Assembly (NCBI GenBank): GCA_039936235.1
Contig: JBDTIS010000114.1
Span: forward strand, 1 to 18,926
Origin: CAHJXF01 sp039936235
Lineage (GTDB): Bacteria > Pseudomonadota > Gammaproteobacteria > Burkholderiales > Burkholderiaceae_D
DNA: 18,926 nt
Direction: 5' to 3'
The notes beneath the pieces were generated by a model. It saw only the letters and a list, made by a program, of their open reading frames with translations, made no database searches and was not told the DNA's origin. Every line of letters starts with the position of its first letter. Position 1 is the first letter of the stretch. Positions 1 through 7,257 of this stretch are shown piece by piece. The translations under genes and the position numbers were made by a program.

Positions 1-508
1 GCGATCGCTGCGGCCGTGACCGCGCAGTGCGACGCGAAAGACGGACTAGTCGACGGATTGATCGAGGACCCGAGAAAGTGCGGTTTTAGCGCTGCGTCGT
101 TGCTCTGTACTGGCGCCGACTCGAACAGTTGCCTGACTGCACCGCAGGTGACCGCGCTGACGAAACTCTGGCAAGGCCCTGTGAATCCGAGAACGGGCGA
201 GGCCGTTGTTGATGGTCCCCAGCATGACCCACTGCTACTTTGGTCCCGGGGCGACCAGTTTCGGCGGCGTCGGTCAGCAGATTCCTCCATCGCGCGATCC
301 GGCCCACGACCTTCAGAAGGCTCTGGAAAATTGGGTCGAGAAGGGCGTGGCTCCGGAAACGATGATCGCGACGAAATACACGGACGACGCCGCCGCAACG
401 AAGACGATCAAGATGCAACGTCTGTTGTGCACCTACCCGAAGGTTGCGAAATTCCGGGGAACCGGAGATGCGACCTCAGCGGATAGTTTCGACTGCGTGA
501 GTCCTTAG
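1..508 (+). pseudogene. Tannase/feruloyl esterase family gene, 3' remnant with internal deletion and frameshift
   Basis: The reading frame enters from the left edge and encodes a tannase-family segment (QCDAKDGLVDGLIEDPRKC, then CLTAPQVTALTKLWQGPVNPRTGEA) up to about base 205. Homology then jumps to another frame from about base 206, which encodes the family's C-terminal block (LMVPSMTHCYFGPGATSFG, WVEKGVAPETMIATKY, LLCTYPKVAKFRGTGD) and stops at 506-508. In intact members these blocks are separated by roughly 100-150 residues, including the acid of the catalytic triad, so a deletion plus frameshift is visible. The His-Cys pair (THC) of the CS-D-HC arrangement remains, but the product cannot be an active esterase. 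The family hydrolyses aromatic esters, so the remnant fits the aromatic theme. The stop overlaps the convergent GNAT gene by 4 bp. Confidence 0.8.
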
Positions 509-1008
509 TCGCGCACAGCGGACGGCGGCGCAGTGGCGTCGCCGTTGCTACGACCGGCGGCATCATCGATGAGAAAACTGTATCCGTGGCGCGTGAAGCC
601 CAGGCCCTCGTAGAAACGATGAGCCTGGTCCCGACGAACGTGGCTCGACAGCGTCAGTTTGTAGCAGTCGCGCGCTGCGCAAAGATCCATCGCGAATCGC
701 ATCATCCGTTTGCCGATGCCGGCGCCCTGCAGTGCGTCGTCGACCACGACATCCTCGACGATGCACGAGGCCCGAGCGCTGTGCGACAGGCCCGGGATAA
801 AAACCATCACGAATGTCCCGACGATGCGCTTATCGATTTCAGCAACGTAGATCTGGTGCAGGGGATTGCACTCGAGTTCGCGTAGGCGCACCAGCGCCTC
901 GTCGAGCGGAACCTTCGGCTCGGGGACGACCTCCAGCAGCCGGTACAGCAACAGCAGCCGCGGCAGGTCGGTTGAGAGGGCGCGACGGATGGCGACGTCG
1001 CCGATCAA
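505..1008 (-). CDS. GNAT family N-acetyltransferase
   Basis: This 167-residue protein has a single GNAT acyl-CoA N-acetyltransferase fold. It starts IRRALSTDLPRLLLLYR. Motif A is near residues 85-107, with VEDVVVDDALQGAGIGKRM giving the pantetheine-binding Q-x-x-G-x-G turn. Motif B ends in AHRFYEGLGFTRHGYSF. The acceptor substrate cannot be told. The start is a TTG 10 bp after the stop of the upstream amidohydrolase-like gene. An in-frame stop lies just upstream, so the gene cannot extend far. It is the last gene of the long minus-strand unit and may be only a passenger. It converges on the tannase remnant with a 4-bp overlap. Confidence 0.85.
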   Translation of the reverse strand: MIGDVAIRRALSTDLPRLLLLYRLLEVVPEPKVPLDEALVRLRELECNPLHQIYVAEIDKRIVGTFVMVFIPGLSHSARASCIVEDVVVDDALQGAGIGKRMMRFAMDLCAARDCYKLTLSSHVRRDQAHRFYEGLGFTRHGYSFLIDDAAGRSNGDATAPPSAVRD

Positions 1009-1018
1009 GGCGTCACCG

Positions 1019-1873
1019 TCAGACCGTCAACTTGAGCACGCGTCGCGCGTTGCCGTACATCACGTCGTCGATCACATCGTCGCGAAAGCCAAGTGCCTGA
1101 TAGTCGTCGATCGACTGACGCATAGGACGGAACGGATACGAGCTTCCGAACAGGATCTGGTTGCGCATGCAGCCGTTGGCCGCCTCGACGTAGCGCCGTC
1201 CGCCGGGCGCGAAAATGTACATGTCCGGGACGATCGCCACATTCTCCCAGCGAAAGGCGACGCCGATGATTTCGTCCATGAACGGATAGAAGCCGTGATA
1301 GCAGATGATCGACAGCTTCGGGAAAGCCTTCGCGACGTGTCCGACGGCGGAAGGCCTGACCATGTCGAGACTGGGAGCCGTCGGTCCGGACATGATGCTG
1401 ACCGGTACCCCGAGCTGATCGCACGCGTCGTAGATGGGGAACAGCATCGGATCGTCGGCGCTGCGCGGGGGGCTTCCGAACCCGGGCTCCACGTTGATGG
1501 CCTTCAGGCCGAGTTTGAGGACTGCCCGCTCGACCTCGAGCACCGCCGCCCTGACACCGACGCGATGGGGGTCTATCGAGCCGATCCCCACCAGGGTCTT
1601 CTGACCCTTCACCAAACTGCGGATCTCGTCGTTGCTGTGCTTAATACCGGGCGTGTCCCGTCCCACGATCACCGACGAGGTGATGCCCGACTCCTTGACC
1701 TCCTGGACGAATGCAGCGACGTTCTTCGATCGCGTGAAGTGCATGACGTCCTTCGTGCCGACCCGTCCGTTGAGCCATTTGACAACCTCGAACTCGGGCG
1801 TCCCTGGTGTCTTCCCGTAGAAGTCATGCAGGAACGCAGGACGACTACGCATATCGATCACTTTATTGGCCAC
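1019..1873 (-). CDS. Amidohydrolase-2 family protein lacking canonical metal ligands
   Basis: The 284-residue protein has the TIM-barrel layout of the amidohydrolase-2 (PF04909-like) group, which includes ACMSD and gamma-resorcylate decarboxylases: an N-terminal IDMRSRP strand, LVGIGSIDPHR, LGLKAINVEPGF, LSIICYHGFYPFMDEII and the C-terminal GSSYPFRP / YGNARRVLKL. Active members have D-x-H-x-H in the first motif and GSDYP in the last. Here both His are Arg (residues 9 and 11) and the Asp is Ser, while the barrel His in CYHG is kept. The usual metal site is therefore missing, and the protein may be a non-metal lyase or a non-catalytic homologue. I chose the GTG at 1873 because GGGGGAG lies about 8 bases upstream. 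An ATG at 1939 would add 22 unconserved-looking residues with no ribosome binding site. Confidence 0.8.
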   Translation of the reverse strand: MANKVIDMRSRPAFLHDFYGKTPGTPEFEVVKWLNGRVGTKDVMHFTRSKNVAAFVQEVKESGITSSVIVGRDTPGIKHSNDEIRSLVKGQKTLVGIGSIDPHRVGVRAAVLEVERAVLKLGLKAINVEPGFGSPPRSADDPMLFPIYDACDQLGVPVSIMSGPTAPSLDMVRPSAVGHVAKAFPKLSIICYHGFYPFMDEIIGVAFRWENVAIVPDMYIFAPGGRRYVEAANGCMRNQILFGSSYPFRPMRQSIDDYQALGFRDDVIDDVMYGNARRVLKLTV

Positions 1874-1966
1874 GTCCACTTCTCCCCCGTTTGTTTGCAA
1901 AAACGCTGATGGTCCTGCGACTGCATCGTTGTTGTGCATTGCGTGCGGCGTCGATCGCGAGCTGTC

Positions 1967-2884
1967 TCAGAGCGGCTTGACATCAGCCGGCGGATGCGCG
2001 CCTCGCTTCGAATAGGCCTGCACGAAATCCGCCGCGGCGCGACTTCCGCCCGAGAACGATTTCATCGCTTCCTCATGCAGCAACGAAAGCGCCTGCATCT
2101 TCACTTCGTTCGCATGGTCGTTGTCGAAAATATTCACGAGGCGACGAGGGCGCGGAATGTCGACGTCGAGCGTCGCGCGGACTTGCGTCGGCACATTCGT
2201 CATCACGATCAGGCGATCCGCGAGAAAGATCGCTTCGTCGATGTCGGTCGTGACGAAGAAGTTGGTTCTATGCGATTCCTCGAACAGGCCGGCGTAGTAC
2301 TCCCACATCAGCTCCTTCGACATCGCGTCCAATCCTCTGAACGGTTCGTCGAGGATCATCACGTCCGGGTTGTTGATCATCGCGCGTGCCAGTTCAGCGC
2401 GGCGTTGCATGCCGCCCGACAACTGCGGCGGGTACTTGTTGGTGAATGCCTTGAGACCCACCTTCTCGAGCAGAAAGGTGGCTTGTGCACGTGACTGAGC
2501 GTTGTCCTCGCCGCGCGCGCGTGGCCCGTACATGATGTTGTCGTACGTCGTCATCCACGGGAACAGTGCCGATTCCTGAAACACGACCAGCCGATCCTTG
2601 CCTGGACCGGTGATCGGCTTGCCGTCGATCGAGATCGTGCCGCTCGTCGGTTTCTCGAATCCGGCCAGCAGGCGGATCAACGTGCTCTTGCCGCAGCCGG
2701 AAGGGCCGATCATCACCGTGAGCTTGTTGCGTTCGATGACGAACGAACAGTCCTGCACGACGGTTTTCTCGAACAGGGCGGAGCCATACGACTTTGTAAC
2801 GCCGGTCACCTCGATCTGGCCTGCGGTGGCAGGCGATGCCTTACCCGAAAGGTGGCCAGCCGCGTTCGTATGAATGTCTTTCAT
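1967..2884 (-). CDS. ABC importer ATPase 1 (SsuB/TauB/NrtD-like), H-loop His replaced by Thr
   Basis: This 305-residue ATP-binding subunit belongs to the nitrate/sulfonate/taurine importer class. Walker A is GPSGCGKST (60-68), the Q-loop is VFQESALFPW, the signature LSGGMQRR starts near 155, and Walker B plus D-loop is VMILDEPFRGLD (175-186). The H-loop, normally THD, reads TTD, with Thr at residue 213 instead of the switch His. It is a paralogue of the ATPase at 3723-4589: both end in an unusual extension containing LDVDIP and HEEA(M/K)KSF. The ATG at 2884 is preceded by GAGGA and lies 8 bp after the stop of permease 1. The longer reading frame from 2953 overlaps that permease and is not supported. 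Last of the transporter genes, followed by the amidohydrolase-like gene. Confidence 0.93.
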   Translation of the reverse strand: MKDIHTNAAGHLSGKASPATAGQIEVTGVTKSYGSALFEKTVVQDCSFVIERNKLTVMIGPSGCGKSTLIRLLAGFEKPTSGTISIDGKPITGPGKDRLVVFQESALFPWMTTYDNIMYGPRARGEDNAQSRAQATFLLEKVGLKAFTNKYPPQLSGGMQRRAELARAMINNPDVMILDEPFRGLDAMSKELMWEYYAGLFEESHRTNFFVTTDIDEAIFLADRLIVMTNVPTQVRATLDVDIPRPRRLVNIFDNDHANEVKMQALSLLHEEAMKSFSGGSRAAADFVQAYSKRGAHPPADVKPL

Positions 2885-2892
2885 CGGAGTCC

Positions 2893-3720
2893 TCAACGTT
2901 TCGTCAGCCAAGGCGTCGCGAGTCCGCCCAGCGCTCGCAGGACTTCGCTGCACGCGTAGCCGGCGATGCCGATGCTGATCATGCCGACGACAATTTGTTC
3001 ATAGGAGCCGCCAACGTAGGAATTCCATATGAAGAATCCAAGGCCGCCGCCCGAGCCGCCGTTACTGCCGCCGCCGGAGATCATCTCCGCCGCGACCACG
3101 ACGTTCCAGGTGATGCCCATGCCGACCGAAGAGCCGACGACGATTGACGGTAGCGTGGCCGGCAGCACGACCCGGCGAAAGATGTCCCATTGCGACGCTC
3201 CCATCGACTGGGCCGCCTGGAAGAACCGTCCGTCGATCGACTTCGCACCGCCGACCACATTGATTACCACCGTAAAAAAGGCGCCCAGGAATGTGACGAA
3301 AGCGATCGACAGTTCCTGCGTCGGCCAGAAGATGATCGACACCGGGACCCACGCCAGCGGCGGGATCGGTCTCAGGACCTCGAAGCTCGGAAACGTCAGC
3401 GAGTTGAATGTCTTGCTGACAGCCATCAGAAGACCGAGCGGAATGCCGATGACCATCGCCGCCACGAAACCCACCAGCACCCGCAGCATGCTCAGATACC
3501 AACTCTCCCAATAACCCCGGCTGGTCAATAGACCTCCCCACACCCGGATCACCGCGCTCGGCGCGGGCACCTGGCCGACCCAGGGCAAGGCGAAGCCGAG
3601 CCACTCCTTGGAACGCGATCCAGCTTCCCACAGCAACACGAAGACAGTGAGCGCGACGATGGCACGCCAGCTCGCCCGGCTGAGCACCTTCTTGCGCAGG
3701 CGCATCACAAATTTTTGCAT
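2893..3720 (-). CDS. ABC importer permease 1 (BPD_transp_1, SsuC/TauC-like)
   Basis: The 275-residue inner-membrane permease has about six membrane segments, the first being WRAIVALTVFVLLWEAG. The cytoplasmic EAA loop that docks on the ATPase is AAQSMGASQWDIFRRVVLPATLPSI. The block EVLRPIPPLAWVPVSIIFW is typical of the nitrate/taurine/sulfonate permease group. A glycine-serine stretch (SGGGSNGGSGGGLG), longer than the short turn expected here, follows AAEMI before the last membrane segments. The ATG at 3720 has AAGGAAGG upstream and sits 2 bp after the stop of ATPase 2. An in-frame extension to 3879 would overlap ATPase 2 and looks non-coding. It probably pairs with the CNBD-containing permease, since both lie in one operon with two ATPases and one binding protein. 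Confidence 0.93.
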   Translation of the reverse strand: MQKFVMRLRKKVLSRASWRAIVALTVFVLLWEAGSRSKEWLGFALPWVGQVPAPSAVIRVWGGLLTSRGYWESWYLSMLRVLVGFVAAMVIGIPLGLLMAVSKTFNSLTFPSFEVLRPIPPLAWVPVSIIFWPTQELSIAFVTFLGAFFTVVINVVGGAKSIDGRFFQAAQSMGASQWDIFRRVVLPATLPSIVVGSSVGMGITWNVVVAAEMISGGGSNGGSGGGLGFFIWNSYVGGSYEQIVVGMISIGIAGYACSEVLRALGGLATPWLTKR

Positions 3721-3722
3721 GC

Positions 3723-4589
3723 TCAGCCTTCCTTCTCGCCGGCGGCGAACGACTTCTTCGCTTCTTCGTGAACGACGGCGCTGGTCTCCTCCATCAGTTC
3801 GCGAAATCGGCGACTCGTCAGGACACCGTAATCGCGCGGGTGGGGAATATCCACGTCGAGGATCTTCTTCGGCCTGCAAGGCCGTGAGGTCATGATGACC
3901 AGCCGGTGGCCCAGAAAGATCGCTTCCTCGAGATCGTGCGTGATGAAGAAGATGGTGACCTTGTTCTTGTAGTAGATCTCGAGCAGCGCCTCGTGCATCA
4001 CCGATTTGGTCAGGGAGTCGAGTGCCCGGTACGGTTCGTCGAACAGGAGGACCTTCGGATCGTTCATCAACGCACGAACGATCTCGACGCGCCGCCGGAG
4101 ACCCGACGAGACCTCACCCGGAAAATTGTTCTCGGTCCCGCTCAGGCCGGCGTCGGCCATCATGCTGCGAGCCTTCTCGTAAATCTCTCGCTTGCCCATC
4201 TTGCGCGCCATCATCGGACCGAACGCGACGTTGTCGAGATTGGACTTCCAGGGAAACAGGGCGCCGTTCTGGAACACGACGATCCGGTCGGATCCCGGTT
4301 CCGCGATAGGCTTGCCGGGTCCGCATAGCAACTCGCCGTCGAGAAAGATGCTGCCGGAAGTGATGCTGTGGAAACCCGCGATCGCATTCAGCAGTGTCGT
4401 CTTGCCGCACCCGGACGGGCCGACGATCATGCATATCTCGCCAGCCGGGATGTCGATCGAACAGTGATCGACGGCCATCACCGCAGCGCCATCGGGATCG
4501 TAGATCTTGACGACGTCCTCGATCCGGATCGCACCCTGGGCGGCGGCCTTGTGCGCAAACACTGGCGGTGAATCCAGCATAGCGCTCAT
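3723..4589 (-). CDS. ABC importer ATPase 2 (SsuB/TauB/NrtD-like), degenerate signature motif
   Basis: This 288-residue ATP-binding subunit has Walker A GPSGCGKTT (57-65), Q-loop VFQNGALFPW, Walker B and D-loop VLLFDEPYRALD and a normal H-loop ITHDLEEA (His218). The ABC signature is abnormal: GEVSSGLRRRVEI (from 158) replaces LSGGQ-x-x-R, so the second position Ser is kept but the first Gly is Ser and the Gln is Leu. This complements ATPase 1, which keeps LSGGM but lacks the switch His. If the two form a heterodimer, one nucleotide site is complete and the other degenerate. The start ATG overlaps the stop of the CNBD permease (TGATG) and has GGGAGGA upstream, indicating translational coupling. 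The reading frame to 4625 is longer but lacks this support. Confidence 0.93.
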   Translation of the reverse strand: MSAMLDSPPVFAHKAAAQGAIRIEDVVKIYDPDGAAVMAVDHCSIDIPAGEICMIVGPSGCGKTTLLNAIAGFHSITSGSIFLDGELLCGPGKPIAEPGSDRIVVFQNGALFPWKSNLDNVAFGPMMARKMGKREIYEKARSMMADAGLSGTENNFPGEVSSGLRRRVEIVRALMNDPKVLLFDEPYRALDSLTKSVMHEALLEIYYKNKVTIFFITHDLEEAIFLGHRLVIMTSRPCRPKKILDVDIPHPRDYGVLTSRRFRELMEETSAVVHEEAKKSFAAGEKEG

Positions 4590-5923
4590 CAACGTCCTCC
4601 CAGCGCAAGTTCGCGCACGCGCCATTGCATCATGTAGTCGCCGATCACGCGGACGAGCGCGCTGGTGAGATAACCGACCGCGCCCAGCGTGATCATTCCG
4701 ATCACGATCGTCGGATAGCGGACCATGGTGTAAGACGTGTTGATCACGTAGCCGAGTCCGAACTCGCCGGACACCATCTCACCGGCCACCAGCGAGAACC
4801 AAGCGACCCCCACCGAGATCTGGAGGCCGGTGAAGATGTACGGCATGGCACCGGGGATGATGACCTCGCGGAATACTTGCCATTTGTTCGCGCCAAGGCA
4901 ATACGCTGCACGACTGTAGGATTCGTCGATCGACTCAACGCCGAGCATGGTGTTCAGCGCAGTCGCGAAGAACGACGCGAGAAAAGTCAGGAAGATCACC
5001 GGCGTCTCGCTCCCGGAGAACATCAGAATGGCCAGCGGCACCCAGGCCAGCACCGGTATTGGACGCAGCGTTTCGAACACCGGAAACACATATTCGCGAA
5101 ACTTCTTCGACCATCCGAGCAGAAGGCCCAGTGGAACACCGAGAGCCGTGGCGAGCGCGAATGCGATGGCTACGCGTCGGACGCTGAACCAGATGTCCTT
5201 GTAGTATTCCGGCGTATAGAGCGAGAGCCCGTAAACCGGGTTCTTGCTGAACATCTCCTTGACCACGGTGGTCAGGCCGGGCATGTCCTCGAAGCGGGGC
5301 AATCGCCACACTTGGACTGTCAGGTACCAGAAGCCGAGCAGGATCGCGAAGCCGGTCACCATCAGATACGGCTTCGGACTCTTGATCCACTGCGACATTC
5401 GAAACATCGTGAGAGCCCAACCGCTGCCCACGCCGTCACCCTGGGCACTGGCGGGTCGTGCCGAAACACCAAAACGAGGGATACGCGCAGCGACCGATTC
5501 GGGTGCGGAAAATTCCCTCGTGATCATGGTCGCGAAGCGGCTCATGATGACGTCGCCGATTTCCGGCGTACGCTTGATCAGCCGCATCAGCTCCGGGCCG
5601 TTGACGCGAATCACCTCCGTCCGCTCGAGGCACACCGTCTTCGCCAGCCGGCGGCGGGCGCCTTCTAGTACGGCCGCCCAGCCGAATACATCGCCGCTGC
5701 GCATGACCTTCTCGCGGAGGCCTTCGCCTTCGGTCTTGAGGATGTGCTGGATGGCACCAGACGAGACGATATAGATGTCGTCGGCCTCGTCACCCCAGTT
5801 GTAGACCGTGTCGCCGCGCGCATAGGAACGCACCTTGCCGAGCAACGCGATGTCATGAAGCATCTCGTCCGACACCATCTGAAACGGCATCGCGCGCCTC
5901 AGTAAAGCATTGATCTGGTCCAC
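4589..5923 (-). CDS. ABC importer permease 2 with N-terminal cyclic-nucleotide-binding-like domain
   Basis: The 444-residue protein joins two modules. Residues 1-140 form a CRP/PKA-type CNBD beta-roll: YARGDTVYNWGDEADDIYIVSSGAI, then SGDVFGWAAVLEGARRRLAKTVCLE, then an alpha-helical lid. There is no DNA-binding helix-turn-helix. After a linker (about 140-180), residues 183-440 form a BPD_transp_1 permease with EVFP-like ETLRPIPVLAWVPLAI and the EAA loop AAYCLGANKWQVFREVIIPGAMPYI. Permeases of this family are usually about 250-280 residues, so the CNBD is an addition, predicted cytoplasmic. In the binding cassette the usual FGE Glu is Trp82, while the phosphate Arg is kept (Arg92). The start is GTG with GGAGGAG 5 bases upstream. 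The gene follows the binding-protein gene after 79 bp. The CNBD likely controls transport, but no ligand is known. Confidence 0.92.
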   Translation of the reverse strand: MDQINALLRRAMPFQMVSDEMLHDIALLGKVRSYARGDTVYNWGDEADDIYIVSSGAIQHILKTEGEGLREKVMRSGDVFGWAAVLEGARRRLAKTVCLERTEVIRVNGPELMRLIKRTPEIGDVIMSRFATMITREFSAPESVAARIPRFGVSARPASAQGDGVGSGWALTMFRMSQWIKSPKPYLMVTGFAILLGFWYLTVQVWRLPRFEDMPGLTTVVKEMFSKNPVYGLSLYTPEYYKDIWFSVRRVAIAFALATALGVPLGLLLGWSKKFREYVFPVFETLRPIPVLAWVPLAILMFSGSETPVIFLTFLASFFATALNTMLGVESIDESYSRAAYCLGANKWQVFREVIIPGAMPYIFTGLQISVGVAWFSLVAGEMVSGEFGLGYVINTSYTMVRYPTIVIGMITLGAVGYLTSALVRVIGDYMMQWRVRELALGGR

Positions 5924-5957
5924 GCGGCTCCTCCGTCCGAAACCCGGTTGGCAAATG

Positions 5958-5986
5958 CCGCGACACTTACCGATCTGTCGTCGCGG
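5958..5986 (-). other. Stem-loop between binding-protein and permease genes
   Basis: CCGCGAC (5958-5964) pairs perfectly with GTCGCGG (5980-5986) around a 15-base loop, in the 79-bp gap between the binding-protein stop and the permease GTG. No T-tract follows, so it is not a classical terminator. In transporter operons such hairpins can protect the upstream binding-protein mRNA and raise its yield over the membrane genes; that role here is inference. Confidence 0.3.
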
Positions 5987-6002
5987 TCACCGCCGTCGCT
6001 TT

Positions 6003-7142
6003 CTACTTTCCCTTGAACTCGCTCTCGGGCATCCCCATCACTTTGCCGACTGGCGGAGTTAGGCCACGCTCCTTCAAGATTGCCTGCGTGAATTCAGGCA
6101 TCACCGCATCCGGCCGCAGCGTCGCCGTGTTGATGCTCTTGATCGAGTACAGGAAGGTCGCGGCACTGCTGATCTGCGTCAGCACTTCGGGTGTCAGCGT
6201 GTAGGGAAGTGCCAGGCGGACGGCTGCACCGCCCGACTCATCCGAGTACTTGGCGAACATCGAGGACCACAGCATCTTTTCAGTGAAGCCGGTTGCCTGC
6301 TGAAGCGCCATCGCCGACACCTCCATCGCGTTTTTCTTGTCTGCCAGGAAAAGCTGTGCGTCGAGTTCGGCGTTCAGCCACGCCTTGACGATGTCCGGAC
6401 GCTGCTTGATCAGGTCGGCTCGCATCGTCAGATAACCGGCATCCGTTTCATTGACCGTCGCTCCGGTCGCGATGCGCCTGGCCAAACCCTCCTGCACGAG
6501 GCGGGACGCGGTCGGCTCCCAGATCACGGCCGCGTCGATCTTGCCGGCGCGGAATCCGCTCGTGATGACCTCGATGGTCTGATTGAGAACCACCGCGGGC
6601 TTGACGCCTTCCTTCTTGAAAGCGGATTGGGCGAAGCGATCGGCGCAGCTCCCGAGGGGAATCGACACGCGCTTTCCGTCGAGCCACTTGATGCCTTCGA
6701 TGCCATTGCTGAACTTCGGGGCATCCGGCCGCGCAAGGAAGATGTTGCATTGATCGGTACCGACGCCGAGAGTGGCCACGATGCGGATGTCGGCGACTTC
6801 CTGCTTGGTGGTCGACACGATCGCAGGCATGTCGCCGACGTACCCGATATGCTGCTTGCCCGCCAGCATCGCGTTGACGATCACCGCGCCCTGCAGTCCG
6901 ATCGAAAACTCGACGGTCGAGCCCTTCGGCAGATACTTTTCGTACATTTTCTTGCCGCGCATCACGATTCCGGACCATGACTCGGTATAGAACGGCTGAT
7001 AGCCGACGACGAGGTTCACCGGTTCCCCCACCTTTCCATATTCGAGATCGCCGGCCACCGCCGGCGCCGAGCCGGCGACGAAACCCACCGCGATCGCAAG
7101 ACCGACGAGTGCCGCGCCCGCACGTTGCTTGAAGTACCCCAT
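6003..7142 (-). CDS. ABC transporter periplasmic substrate-binding protein (SsuA/TauA/NMT1-like)
   Basis: The 379-residue protein begins with a Sec signal peptide (MGYFKQR, then hydrophobic AGAALVGLAIAVGFVAG, likely cleaved after APAVA near residue 30). The mature part has the two-lobe layout of the nitrate/sulfonate/taurine group: VNLVVGYQPFYTESW, a middle GLQGAVIVNAMLAGKQHIGYVGDMPAIVS block, then GKRVSIPLGSCADRFAQSAF, GKIDAAVIWEPTASRLV and PDIVKAWLNAELDAQLFL. Ligands in this group are usually small anions; the exact one cannot be read here. The ATG is preceded by GAGGAGACAGG. A 115-bp gap separates it from the upstream Rieske-CNBD gene; I saw no convincing promoter or terminator there. It would serve both permeases and both ATPases, as it is the only binding protein present. 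Confidence 0.93.
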   Translation of the reverse strand: MGYFKQRAGAALVGLAIAVGFVAGSAPAVAGDLEYGKVGEPVNLVVGYQPFYTESWSGIVMRGKKMYEKYLPKGSTVEFSIGLQGAVIVNAMLAGKQHIGYVGDMPAIVSTTKQEVADIRIVATLGVGTDQCNIFLARPDAPKFSNGIEGIKWLDGKRVSIPLGSCADRFAQSAFKKEGVKPAVVLNQTIEVITSGFRAGKIDAAVIWEPTASRLVQEGLARRIATGATVNETDAGYLTMRADLIKQRPDIVKAWLNAELDAQLFLADKKNAMEVSAMALQQATGFTEKMLWSSMFAKYSDESGGAAVRLALPYTLTPEVLTQISSAATFLYSIKSINTATLRPDAVMPEFTQAILKERGLTPPVGKVMGMPESEFKGK

Positions 7143-7257
7143 GCCTGTCTCCTCGTTATGCGTCTGTATGTCCAGATCGTCGACCCGCCCTAATCCGCCG
7201 CCGTTGCGCCCGCTCGCTTCATTGCTCCTGTCGGATGCCGTGCCAATCGATCGACCG

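Noticed and set aside
7234..7247. TTGGCACGG on the minus strand upstream of the binding-protein gene, resembling a sigma-54 -24 element
   Set aside because: At the required spacing the -12 position lacks GC (bases read CCGA), so only half the promoter is present.
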